From a virus: DNA of 47,162 nucleotides. Below the pieces are notes generated by a model. It searched no databases and was not told the origin of the DNA. It worked only from the letters and a program-made list of their open reading frames with translations. Shown in pieces: positions 6,484-14,478 of this stretch (position 1 is its first letter; each line of letters starts with the position of its first letter). The translations under genes and the position numbers were made by a program. The DNA lies in the IMG/VR virus record IMGVR_UViG_3300034106_005358, positions 1 through 47,162 of that record. The stretch is one strand, 5' to 3'.

Positions 6484-9429
6484 ATGGAAAAATATCTCCC
6501 GGAATGGTTCAACGAAAAAGAATTCGAGAGCTTTTTGGCTGAAGGTCCCCTTACGCGACAGGCATGGATCAGAGGACTGAAAAGATGGAGAAGAACCAAG
6601 TTTGTCCTTCGAAACCTCGTCGGACAGACTCCTATGAAATATATTTCTAGGGCAATGAAATCGAAACATGCTATAATGGCGAGGACTGCTATGCAAAATG
6701 CCAGAGACATTCAATCGGCACAGGACAAGGAAGAGGCGGAAGATGCCAGAAGAAACTTCATTCGCCAAGAACAGGTCAATGTCGATTTCGATAATCTTCT
6801 TTCCGAAAAGTTAAACTCTGGTTCAAACAGATCAGTCCATCTAGGATTGCGACCATCTGCAAATGAAAGAGCCACCATGAGAAATTTGACCGGCGATCCA
6901 AAAGTTCAAGCAAAACTCAAGAAGCGTGAACAAAGAAAAGATGAAGCTCGCTATAGTACCGAATCTTTTATTTTGGATGAGCAAGAACGAAATGTTCGTG
7001 CCCCAGACATGAAACCGGAAGAGAAGCCAAAAGGCCAAAAGAAACCCGCAAAAAATCAACAAAAGAGAAAAGAAACCAAACAAGAAGCAAAAGAAACACC
7101 CACTCAGCTTGCAGGCAGAGGAAATGTTTCGAAAGCCATCGTTGTTCGTGGTAAAGACAAAAAAATTCGCATCATCTCTGTTTCGAGTTTCGATTCAAAA
7201 GTTCACACCAGAGTCTACCCCCAAAACAAGGATGACAAGCCGACCAGAGCCGGTCTGCAAAGATTCCTTGGGGAAAAGGACTTCGCTGGTTCTTTGATGG
7301 CATCTAAAATCTTCCCGAAAGATGATCGAGCAAAGCCGGAGAGAAAAGCTTCTCCGAAGAAGGTGAAAAAAGCAGCCAGAAGAATCGCTAGAAAGGCTGC
7401 TGAGAAAAAAATGTCTCCTGACATTCCTCAGCCGTGGGAATTGACCCCACCCGATCCAGATGCTGTTATGCGTCAGGGACCGAAACCAAAAGCGAAGCAG
7501 GCAGAAGAATCCATCATGCTTTCTCAATTGATGATGGACCCCAAACTCAGCAAGAAATTGTATGAGATGGGTTTTACTACTGAAGACCGTATGAAAATAT
7601 TGAACCAAATGGTTCAAGAAAATCCTGCTTTGCTGAGACTTGGCGAAGATGCAAGAAGGGAAATGATCTCTCTCGCTGCCCAAGGAAATCAGTATTTACA
7701 GGGCAAAAAACTCATAGCTCTTTCAACATCAGGAAAAAGAGGATGTATTGCGCTGAGTGAAGAATATGCCGCATCAGGTGCAACCGACAATACCCCAAGA
7801 GCAGATATCATAATTGTGGCAGAAACGGATCTCGAAGGAGCCATCAATTATCTGAATGGGACTAATTGTGATAAACTAAAAGGTGATCTGGGTGACAAAA
7901 TTTTTGGTTTCTCCTACAAGAAAGGCAGAGCGCAACTTGCTTCTTCTCAAGCAGCAGAAACCTTAGCCACACTCGCTACAGTTCAGGATTTGGTTAAAGA
8001 AGTAAATGATGGAGAAGTGCCAAGAGAAATGCAAGTTGTTCTTGATGATATCATTCAAGAAGTGAAAAGACTTCAGGCTCTTGCGAAAGCACATGGTGGA
8101 TCGGAATCTGGCGGCACAGTAACCGTAGCAGATCCCCAGATGACCATGACTGCGTTGAAGAAGATGAGTGAAAAGCAAGTCTCAGATTACGATGTCAAGA
8201 TGAAATTGGCTGGACAGTTGACCGCACAGAATGCACAACAGTTCTTGTCTGGGTCAAAGACAATCAAGGAAAATATTCAAAAACATCTTGAAACTCTGAT
8301 GTCTCAGAGATTATTCAAGAGTGCTCTTGTGTATGCACAAGCAACAGGAAATAATAAGTTTGCCAAAGGTTCTATGGGCAGAGCTCAAGGACTTTTCATG
8401 GCAGATTCAAATGGTGAATTCCTTGATACCATAATGCTTCCGCCCACATTCAAAGAAGCATTGGAATCGGAAAAATTCCAAGAACTCGAAACCGTCCAAA
8501 ACATCAATGTAAGAGGAAAATCTAGATCAGCGATGGGAGGACAGGGAATAGAAATGACTCCTGTCGCAATGAGAACTGAGACTTTTCTGAATGATGAACT
8601 TGATAATTTGTTCGAATATACATTCCTCCCTGCAGATATCAATATCGTTACGATGTCCCAGACCATTCCTGATCAAGTTCAAGCAGAAAATAGTCCAATG
8701 ATGGGATTTGCATCGTTCACAAATGCAAGTGACAAGCAAGACGAATTCTTGAACAGAGACACAGTTCTTTCATTGCTTGCTGCTGCTGGGGTGGTGGAAT
8801 CGATAGACTTTGACATCGTGGATTTCGAAGAGCTTGGACTCAGAACAAGGTCATTGGGTAGCCCGATCATCAATAAAGTCAGCGTGAATGGAGTAGACTT
8901 TGAGATTCCCGTGGTAAATCCAGGAATGGATGAATCATTCATCAGTCAATACGAAAATCTCAACGACACGGTTGTGAATCTGGTCGAAAGCGGTATGGGA
9001 TACGAGCAGGCATATGCCCTACTCCAAGAGGGCATCGAAGAAATTCTATCTGAGAAGGCGAGAGATTACAAAAGGGAATACCAATTATTCCATTCAAAAC
9101 CTCTTCAGAGGAAAAAAAGAAGCAGAAGGGTGCTAGCCAGACGCAAAATGGCAAAAAAGCTAGGTAAGAAAGCCATCAAGGACAAAGACATTGACCATAA
9201 GGATGGGAATGCACTGAATAATGGTGATTCCAATTTAAGAGTAAGATCCATAAATAAAAACCGAGCCGACAACGGGCATTCTAAGAAAATACAGGAGATG
9301 TGGGGAGCAGGTCTGGAGGGTTCGTGGGAACTCACTCAAAAATGGTTAAGAGAGACACCCGGACAACTAGGACTTATCGACCCCAAACTTCTAAAAATTC
9401 TTATGGGAAACAAAGGAAAAAGCAGATGA
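6484..9429 (+). CDS. Large putative internal virion protein with C-terminal HNH motif
   Basis: 981 residues. The N-terminus contains FESFLAEG (14-21), an LxE site like those cut by gp21 in T4 internal proteins. Residues about 140-330 are very rich in Lys/Arg/Ala, suggesting nucleic-acid binding. Around residue 455 onward is an ADI segment followed by FSYKKGRAQLASS, seen in other large phage proteins and faintly like a degenerate PD-(D/E)XK site. Near residue 902, DHKDGNALNNGDSNLRV is a typical phage HNH core followed by NKNRA, so a beta-beta-alpha-metal nuclease domain is likely. Late-type promoter and no ribosome site. Inferred: a capsid-packaged DNA-binding nuclease. A homing endonuclease fused to a structural protein is the alternative. 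Confidence 0.6.
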   Translation: MEKYLPEWFNEKEFESFLAEGPLTRQAWIRGLKRWRRTKFVLRNLVGQTPMKYISRAMKSKHAIMARTAMQNARDIQSAQDKEEAEDARRNFIRQEQVNVDFDNLLSEKLNSGSNRSVHLGLRPSANERATMRNLTGDPKVQAKLKKREQRKDEARYSTESFILDEQERNVRAPDMKPEEKPKGQKKPAKNQQKRKETKQEAKETPTQLAGRGNVSKAIVVRGKDKKIRIISVSSFDSKVHTRVYPQNKDDKPTRAGLQRFLGEKDFAGSLMASKIFPKDDRAKPERKASPKKVKKAARRIARKAAEKKMSPDIPQPWELTPPDPDAVMRQGPKPKAKQAEESIMLSQLMMDPKLSKKLYEMGFTTEDRMKILNQMVQENPALLRLGEDARREMISLAAQGNQYLQGKKLIALSTSGKRGCIALSEEYAASGATDNTPRADIIIVAETDLEGAINYLNGTNCDKLKGDLGDKIFGFSYKKGRAQLASSQAAETLATLATVQDLVKEVNDGEVPREMQVVLDDIIQEVKRLQALAKAHGGSESGGTVTVADPQMTMTALKKMSEKQVSDYDVKMKLAGQLTAQNAQQFLSGSKTIKENIQKHLETLMSQRLFKSALVYAQATGNNKFAKGSMGRAQGLFMADSNGEFLDTIMLPPTFKEALESEKFQELETVQNINVRGKSRSAMGGQGIEMTPVAMRTETFLNDELDNLFEYTFLPADINIVTMSQTIPDQVQAENSPMMGFASFTNASDKQDEFLNRDTVLSLLAAAGVVESIDFDIVDFEELGLRTRSLGSPIINKVSVNGVDFEIPVVNPGMDESFISQYENLNDTVVNLVESGMGYEQAYALLQEGIEEILSEKARDYKREYQLFHSKPLQRKKRSRRVLARRKMAKKLGKKAIKDKDIDHKDGNALNNGDSNLRVRSINKNRADNGHSKKIQEMWGAGLEGSWELTQKWLRETPGQLGLIDPKLLKILMGNKGKSR

Positions 9430-9917
9430 ACGATAAACCAAAATGTGGCTGCGAAAAATGCAAGAAGTATCGAAAAATGGCAGGAATAGCCGAATGCTTC
9501 GAAAACAAGGCTAATGCCTTGGGCATCTTTGAAGCCTATACTTTTCAAAAGAACAAGCCTTTTAAAGTGACATTCAATGAAGATATTAATGTCACTTGGA
9601 ATTCCGTTTCCGAGGAAAAGGATATGACCTCTCCTGAAAAGAAAGAAAGAGAGAGAATAGTCAAGGGAATGAAAAAGGAAAACGGAAAAGACTTTGAAAA
9701 AAGATATCCGGGTCGCGGCAAGGAAGTGATGTATGCCACTGCCACCAAATTAGCGATGGAAGAAACAGAAATGACCGAAAAGGATCTTGAACAAAAAGAT
9801 CAGTACATGAACATTCTCAAGGCCAAAATGCCTGAGTTCACAAAAAGATACGGTAAGAAAGCCCGTGATGTCATGGGTGGAGTTGCCGCCAAACTAGCAA
9901 TCAGAAAACCCGATTAA
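9426..9917 (+). CDS. Protein with tandem KRYG...VM helical repeats and an N-terminal Cys cluster
   Basis: 163 residues from the ATG at 9426, which overlaps the preceding TGA as ATGA; an in-frame start further upstream would lie inside the previous gene. The N-terminus has C7, C9 and C12 in a CGCEKC cluster that could bind metal. Two related repeats follow: one around residues 76-111 (MKKENGKDFEKRYPGRGKEV, then MYATATKLA) and one at about 125-160 (ILKAKMPEFTKRYGKKARDV, then MGGVAAKLA). This type of short helical motif recurs in many T4-like cyanophage hypothetical proteins. Function unknown. Coupling to the HNH protein suggests a shared role. Confidence 0.6.
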   Translation: MNDKPKCGCEKCKKYRKMAGIAECFENKANALGIFEAYTFQKNKPFKVTFNEDINVTWNSVSEEKDMTSPEKKERERIVKGMKKENGKDFEKRYPGRGKEVMYATATKLAMEETEMTEKDLEQKDQYMNILKAKMPEFTKRYGKKARDVMGGVAAKLAIRKPD

Positions 9918-9929
9918 AAAGGAATCTCT

Positions 9930-10232
9930 ATGCAAACAGTCATCGGAGAAGCGTCAGATATTCAGTTTTTAGATAATATCGGCGGTCTACTTGGTATCAT
10001 GGCTGTGATTTTAGGGGGGACAGTAACCCTCTTTACAATGCTTGGAAAGATTCGTACTGAAATAGCGGAAATCAGGGTCGAACTGCAAAAAGACAGGGCT
10101 CATATGGAATCCAGAATCACTTCTCTGGAAAATTCCGTAAGAAACATAAAGGCACAGTTGAACACGATTTTATTTTCTCTTGCGAGGAACAGAATCAATC
10201 TTGAAGATGTCCACATTGACGATGATAAATAA
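9930..10232 (+). CDS. Small membrane protein with coiled coil
   Basis: 100 residues. Residues about 16-38 (NIGGLLGIMAVILGGTVTLF and following) form one clear membrane span. Residues 40-85 are a charged heptad-like helix (RTEIAEIRVELQKDRAHMES, then a second segment), typical of a coiled coil. The tail is acidic (DVHIDDDK). The ribosome site AAGGA sits 6 bases before the ATG. Such one-span plus coiled-coil proteins can be holin, antiholin or spanin components, or virion proteins; nothing here decides. It may be transcribed with the genes before it. Confidence 0.55.
   Translation: MQTVIGEASDIQFLDNIGGLLGIMAVILGGTVTLFTMLGKIRTEIAEIRVELQKDRAHMESRITSLENSVRNIKAQLNTILFSLARNRINLEDVHIDDDK
10224..10231 (+). 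promoter_or_regulatory. Probable late promoter GATAAATA
   Basis: One mismatch from TATAAATA. Predicted start 10237 gives an 11-base leader beginning at AAGAGG, the ribosome site of the gene at 10248. The element overlaps the end of the membrane-protein gene. Confidence 0.5.
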
Positions 10233-10247
10233 TCACAAGAGGTATCA

Positions 10248-10754
10248 ATGAAACGATTTTATCAATTAAAGCAAAACCTAGTCGAATCCGAATACGCAGA
10301 CGGTGGTGGTTTTAACGCAGCTTATGACGGAACCACCAGCAGATCCGCAGCCAGCGATTATGGTATTCATCGCATAGAGAACGAAACCCAAAGAAATAGA
10401 CTTAACGCATTCCTGCAAACCTTTGCCCAGAAGGATTATCTTGATCCTCGTTCGGCATTGGCTCTCCTTCGTGCAAAGATCAATCTTGCCGGTCTGGACT
10501 TCCAATTCAATCCGAATGTCCCGATTTTGACCGATGCCGAGATTCGATTCCCAATGACAAGATTCGGTGGTACTTTCGGAACTAGTCCGACCCACGATCT
10601 ATCCAAGGGCTTCCTTGAAACTGATGGTATCTCAGATGCCACCGGTGGCATGGGCTTGGATCTTGTTCTTACTATTGTTCGAAATGGGGCCAATGGTCTC
10701 TTCAAATTCAATATTCGAATGGAAGAGGTCGCAAGGGGAGGCGAAGAAGATTAA
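10248..10754 (+). CDS. Putative virion protein with capsid-targeting-like start
   Basis: 168 residues, family not recognised. The start MKRFYQLKQNLVESE resembles that of the 3296 gene (MKRF...) and offers an LxE site, LVE (11-13), before S14. The following part is Gly/Ser/Thr-rich (YADGGGFNAAYDGTTSRSA). A predicted globular segment comes after it, with NRLNAFLQTFAQKDYLDPRS and a C-terminal beta-like region (FKFNIRMEEV). A similar overall layout is seen in small cyanophage structural proteins. Late promoter and AAGAGG ribosome site are close upstream. The virion role is inferred from the start motif and promoter only. Confidence 0.55.
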   Translation: MKRFYQLKQNLVESEYADGGGFNAAYDGTTSRSAASDYGIHRIENETQRNRLNAFLQTFAQKDYLDPRSALALLRAKINLAGLDFQFNPNVPILTDAEIRFPMTRFGGTFGTSPTHDLSKGFLETDGISDATGGMGLDLVLTIVRNGANGLFKFNIRMEEVARGGEED

Positions 10755-10756
10755 TT

Positions 10757-11140
10757 GTGAATCATCGGGAGCCTTTGACGCAGGATAATTTCCTGCTTTT
10801 TGCCATGAAATTCTATGATAATCCTGCATGCAAAGGCATGGAGGAATTCATGGAAGATTTGGAACGAATCAAATACATAAAAAGGCTCCTCAATAAGTTT
10901 GAAAAAAAGGATTCTCTGAAAGAACGGCTGATATTAAATCATATAATAATATTGAATAATGTTTTCGGTGCTGAAGCCTGTTCGAGAATCCTTTTCTTCA
11001 AACTAGAACCGGAATATCATTCATGTCTGAAATCATTCCTCAAATACCTTCAGATTCTTCCACACAAAATTCCGGAAACAGACTTAGATTCGATACCTTC
11101 GGATCACAGGGTGGACATGATTCTCAGGTCAATTCGCTGA
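10757..11140 (+). CDS. Conserved T4-like hypothetical protein, GTG start
   Basis: 127 residues from a GTG two bases after the preceding stop. Motifs REPLTQDNFLLFAMKFYDNP, ERIKYIKRLLNKFE and ERLILNHIIILNNVFG form an all-helical protein that I recognise as a widespread conserved protein of cyanophage-type T4 relatives with no assigned function. Its 3' end overlaps the next gene by 118 bases in another frame, an unusually long overlap. Residues up to about 95 match the remembered family pattern; the rest lies in the overlap. Probably expressed from the late promoter at 10224. Confidence 0.65.
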   Translation: MNHREPLTQDNFLLFAMKFYDNPACKGMEEFMEDLERIKYIKRLLNKFEKKDSLKERLILNHIIILNNVFGAEACSRILFFKLEPEYHSCLKSFLKYLQILPHKIPETDLDSIPSDHRVDMILRSIR

Positions 11141-11643
11141 ACGAATCCTTTGCCGGGATCGTAACCTCCTTCACTGTTTACAAGTTAATGTCTGAGGTCA
11201 TCAAGCCGTTCACGGCTATGAAAGCGTATCAAGCCGGTCTAATCGATGCAAACGGTAATCTTCTCAAAACAGAAGCGGAACTGGTTGGACAGGAAAAGTC
11301 TATATTGACTCCTTTCGTTCGACTAGTCATCGGAATCAAAAGATTAGTTCAAGCTCTGCCCGCAAACCGTCTCAAAGCGGATTTTGGTTATATCCAGACT
11401 GCGGCAAGAGCCATGGCGTTTGAGTGTGCCGAAGTGGGTGGAGATCAAGAACTCTTCCTAGAGGAGCTTCAGAAGTCTCTGGATGTCCTTTTAGAAGAAG
11501 GGGAGGCTGCGGCAAGCGGTCCCGGGAACGCTATTGGAGGGGGATTCCTCAATCCACAGGTCGGTGAACCCAACCCTGCTTTGGCTGGATTCAGTCCCCC
11601 CATGGCTTTACTCAGAAGAAAAATAAAGAAAGTGAAAAAATGA
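11023..11643 (+). CDS. Conserved structural-type protein carrying a copy of the capsid-protein N-arm
   Basis: 206 residues. Residues 45-130 (SFTVYKLMSEVIKPFTAMKA, then YQAGLIDANGNLL and IGIKRLVQALPANRLKADFG) match a family common in T4-like cyanophages, of unknown function. The C-terminal tail is unusual: residues 168-192 align without gaps to residues 57-81 of the major capsid protein at 37181, 18 of 25 identical by hand count, including FLNPQVG and ALAG. A basic tail LLRRKIKKVKK follows. The ATG at 11023 lies inside the preceding gene; GGA nine bases upstream is a modest ribosome site. A later start would remove the overlap but also conserved-looking sequence. It may bind the capsid-protein partner surface or derive from partial gene duplication. 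Confidence 0.65.
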   Translation: MSEIIPQIPSDSSTQNSGNRLRFDTFGSQGGHDSQVNSLNESFAGIVTSFTVYKLMSEVIKPFTAMKAYQAGLIDANGNLLKTEAELVGQEKSILTPFVRLVIGIKRLVQALPANRLKADFGYIQTAARAMAFECAEVGGDQELFLEELQKSLDVLLEEGEAAASGPGNAIGGGFLNPQVGEPNPALAGFSPPMALLRRKIKKVKK

Positions 11644-12467
11644 GAAACCTTTTAATTTCGTTTTTGTTGTTTATTGTTCTTGCTTCATGCAAATCCGCAC
11701 CAAATACCCTTCCTGTTACTCCGATCGGAACGACCACCCCTCCCCATTTACAAGCCGTCCTTGAGGATATTCGAGAAGAATCAGATTCCATAGACCAAGA
11801 TGCAAAGGTGATAATCGAGGAAACTAAAGCCATTCCTGATGTAAAAGTGGCAGGAAATATCAATTCAAAAGCAGAAAATATTATAGAATCTTCAGATTCA
11901 ATTAAGAAAGAAAATGCAAAATTGGCTGTCGTAATTGATGAAGTAAAAAAGAATGAGGATGAACTGGCGAAATTGAAAGATCTCATCAATTCAAACCGTC
12001 TTCAAGCACTTGAAAAGCTTTACGGTTATGTTACCATGTTTTGGGTCCTTGGATTTGCCGCAATCGTGGGGGGAGCGGTAGTTGCTTTTTTATTAGGAAA
12101 TCGAATTTTTGGCTCTTCGATCATGATGATTGGAATAATGATGGTAGGATTCGCTGCAGCAAGCCAATATTATATGGAAGAAATCGCAAAGGTAGGCGGT
12201 ATAATTTTAGTGATTTCGTTCATTGGAGGGATCGCCTATTTGATATGGGGAATTTACAGGGCAAACACCGTATCTCTCGCGGTAAAAGAAATAGTCGAAA
12301 TGATGGAAATTCTCAAGGAAACGATGACAGACGACGAAAAAGAAAGAATATTCGGCGAAAAGGGTCTGGCATCTCGACTACAGTCAGAGATAACTCAAAA
12401 AGTGGTAGCCAAAATAAAAGAAAAAAACGGGCTAAGAAAACTTGAGGATATCAAACCTCAGTCTTGA
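11640..12467 (+). CDS. Phage lipoprotein with periplasmic helix and three membrane spans
   Basis: 275 residues. A lipoprotein signal (hydrophobic 4-14, lipobox LASC with Cys17) is followed by a Pro/Thr stretch and a charged helical region (35-125, coiled-coil-like). Three hydrophobic spans come next at about 131-153, 157-178 and 184-206, with a cytoplasm-like charged helix at the end (TDDEKERIFGEKGLASRLQS). A lipoprotein that returns to the membrane several times is uncommon. Possible roles are lysis control, superinfection exclusion or host-envelope remodelling; none is shown. The ATG overlaps the previous stop as ATGA. Its 3' end overlaps the convergent resolvase gene by 17 bases. Confidence 0.65.
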   Translation: MRNLLISFLLFIVLASCKSAPNTLPVTPIGTTTPPHLQAVLEDIREESDSIDQDAKVIIEETKAIPDVKVAGNINSKAENIIESSDSIKKENAKLAVVIDEVKKNEDELAKLKDLINSNRLQALEKLYGYVTMFWVLGFAAIVGGAVVAFLLGNRIFGSSIMMIGIMMVGFAAASQYYMEEIAKVGGIILVISFIGGIAYLIWGIYRANTVSLAVKEIVEMMEILKETMTDDEKERIFGEKGLASRLQSEITQKVVAKIKEKNGLRKLEDIKPQS

Positions 12468-13011
12468 TCTTCTCGTAAAGATACTTGCAGACATAATAAG
12501 AGTCCACAATATCTGATACCGGACTAACACACTCTTTTCTTCCGGGTGTGAAATAAAACATCAAATCAACGCCGGTTTCTCTGTAAAAGGCAGCATGCAT
12601 TTCGTCTTTGGTGGCGTTTCCTTTTCCGGTAGCCAGTTTTTTGACGGCTGAGGGCTGTGCGATTTCTAGGGGAGTTTGAGTCTGGAAAATCTTGTATTTT
12701 AAAATACCTGTATTTTCGGCGATGTGGAAAACCTTACCCTTGGCCCCGAAAGCGTATCCTTCTATGCAAATCTGATCGATTCCCCTCAAATACTTCATCG
12801 CCCAGTCTGAAATCGTATCAAATCTCATGTAATCGCCGCTGTAGTACGCAAATTCCTCACCTTTGATGTTCTTGAGAATCGGCTCTGTGTACTTTTTTCG
12901 ATCTGTCAGGTAATAAAAGCGACAGTGATTGTAGTTGAAACCCCCGGTCGTACCATTGAATACACAGATAGCCGGGCATGTCATGCTATAATCTATACCA
13001 GCGATCACCAT
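12451..13011 (-). CDS. RuvC-like Holliday-junction resolvase (RNase H fold)
   Basis: 186 residues on the minus strand. GIDYSMTCPAICV carries D7, ICIEGYAFGAKGKVF carries E84, PSAVKKLATGKGNATKDEM is the RuvC-type basic segment, and SDIVDSYYV supplies D167/D170. These are the four acidic positions of RuvC-family resolvases. It probably resolves branched DNA before packaging, the job done by gp49 (endonuclease VII) in T4; no gp49 is visible in this window. The start at 13011 gives a clean GIDYS N-terminus. The gene stands alone against the flow of its neighbours and converges on the lipoprotein gene with overlapping ends. No convincing promoter was found for it. Confidence 0.8.
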   Translation of the reverse strand: MVIAGIDYSMTCPAICVFNGTTGGFNYNHCRFYYLTDRKKYTEPILKNIKGEEFAYYSGDYMRFDTISDWAMKYLRGIDQICIEGYAFGAKGKVFHIAENTGILKYKIFQTQTPLEIAQPSAVKKLATGKGNATKDEMHAAFYRETGVDLMFYFTPGRKECVSPVSDIVDSYYVCKYLYEKIKTEV

Positions 13012-13028
13012 ACCATTATGTATTGCAG

Positions 13029-13036
13029 TATAAATA
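13029..13036 (+). promoter_or_regulatory. T4-type late promoter TATAAATA
   Basis: Exact TATAAATA in the 42-base gap between the divergent resolvase and baseplate genes. Predicted start 13042 leaves a 12-base leader before the ATG at 13054. It probably drives the long baseplate/fibre operon. Confidence 0.75.
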
Positions 13037-13053
13037 AATCCGAAGGTAAAGAT

Positions 13054-14466
13054 ATGTCAATAAGCGATCTAAACAAAGAATACTTAAAATTTACTAAACA
13101 AGAAGCCTCCAATTGGCATTTTTATCTCGGTGGAGACCCAGCATTGACAAGCAATGTTAGTCCCACTACTTTCGATTGGGGCACGGATGTAAACCTTCTC
13201 TACAAAGTCAGAGAAAGCGATGTCAATTTCGTGACCGATCGTCTTGATTGGACTCCGAGGCTGGCTGCTACTCCATGGAGTCCGGATACGAGTGAAGATG
13301 TCAAGACTCTTGTTTTCAATCCAGTAAACAGCATAGCATATCTTTGTGTAAGTGACAATTCAGAAAATAGATCAGATTCCTCGATAAGAGGAAAAAATCC
13401 TTCTCTATATGTTCCGTCACATAGAAATGGATTGCAATCCTACGCTGATGGTTACAGTTGGTTTGCATTGTTTGTCGTTGATCCACAGAAACTTGAGATT
13501 ATAACATCATCTAAGATTCCTGTGATGTCCATAGATGATTTTACCACCGATATTACCAACACTTCCCTGACACAAAAATATTCACAAATCTGTGGTGCTG
13601 GCTATACAGCCATGGGAACTTGTTGCTTGTATGCCAAAACTGAATCTAAAGATGCTCTTGGTATAACGACAGGAAAGGGCGACTTGACTTATGTCAAGGT
13701 TGCCACAAATTGTTATCGTTGCACCGAACTCGCCCAGCAATTAGATTATGAATATGTTTTCAAGAGTGGCGTGACATCATTCGCACCATATCCTACATGT
13801 GCTCCGTGTGATTGTTCTATAGAAATTGTTGATAAGATATCTGAAGTTGCTGCTAATATTAACAACTTGAATCCATATGGATTCTATGCCCACATTTATG
13901 CCAATTATCAGGGCTGGGAAGATCCTTCTGAAATCTTATCTGTGTTCATAAATCTGGAAGGATTGACCGATGAACAGACAATCATCAGCTCAGGAAATCC
14001 AAAAGTAACATTTGACAGCGTAACCGGTGAAGATGCAGAAGCCGAACTTATAACCGATTATCTCGGAGAAAACAGATACAGAGTTCGTGGAATTTCTCTC
14101 CTCAAGAGAGGACGAAATTATAGAAATGGTGATGCGATCCCAAAGATAACCGGATTCGAAAACAGTATTCTTAATTCGAGAATAGTGGCGAATGTCGCAC
14201 CGGAAGATTTCCCAGAAAATCCCGTTTCAATGTTGAACAACCTAGAGACATGCGTCAAGGTGACGATCACAAACAGAATGATCGAGGACAGCAACACGAA
14301 TATCAGAAACTTCACGAAGTATGGGCTAATCAAAGATGTGGTTCTGGATTCAACAAATACAAAGGCATCTGATGGATTAAATAAGAACGAATATCAGTTC
14401 TTGCGAACAACATCTATATTGACATTGGGTGCGACATCCATAGGAACAGCCACAGAAGCAATTTAA
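13054..14466 (+). CDS. gp8: Baseplate wedge protein, gp8-like
   Basis: 470 residues from the ATG behind the late promoter; an in-frame start upstream at 12925 would run through the promoter. The N-terminal layout WHFYLGGDPALTSN, then a DVNFVTDRLDWT segment and NSIAYLCVSDN, matches the pattern of gp8 wedge proteins of T4-like phages. The C-terminal part has TITNRMIEDSNTNIRNFTKY and GLIKDV, like the gp8 core (T4 gp8 is 334 residues). Between them lies a cysteine-rich insert (about residues 183-255: CGAGYTAMGTCC, CYRC, CAPCDC) that may bind metal. In T4, gp8 links gp10, gp7 and gp6 in the wedge. Assigned by pattern recall; other baseplate proteins cannot be fully excluded. Confidence 0.6.
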   Translation: MSISDLNKEYLKFTKQEASNWHFYLGGDPALTSNVSPTTFDWGTDVNLLYKVRESDVNFVTDRLDWTPRLAATPWSPDTSEDVKTLVFNPVNSIAYLCVSDNSENRSDSSIRGKNPSLYVPSHRNGLQSYADGYSWFALFVVDPQKLEIITSSKIPVMSIDDFTTDITNTSLTQKYSQICGAGYTAMGTCCLYAKTESKDALGITTGKGDLTYVKVATNCYRCTELAQQLDYEYVFKSGVTSFAPYPTCAPCDCSIEIVDKISEVAANINNLNPYGFYAHIYANYQGWEDPSEILSVFINLEGLTDEQTIISSGNPKVTFDSVTGEDAEAELITDYLGENRYRVRGISLLKRGRNYRNGDAIPKITGFENSILNSRIVANVAPEDFPENPVSMLNNLETCVKVTITNRMIEDSNTNIRNFTKYGLIKDVVLDSTNTKASDGLNKNEYQFLRTTSILTLGATSIGTATEAI

Positions 14467-14478
14467 TCGGAGTCAACA

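Noticed and set aside
12984-12992. TGCTATAAT on the plus strand inside the resolvase gene, and again at 6669-6677
   Set aside because: Both match the extended -10 form, but neither has a -35 box at 16-18 bases and neither is next to a start codon.
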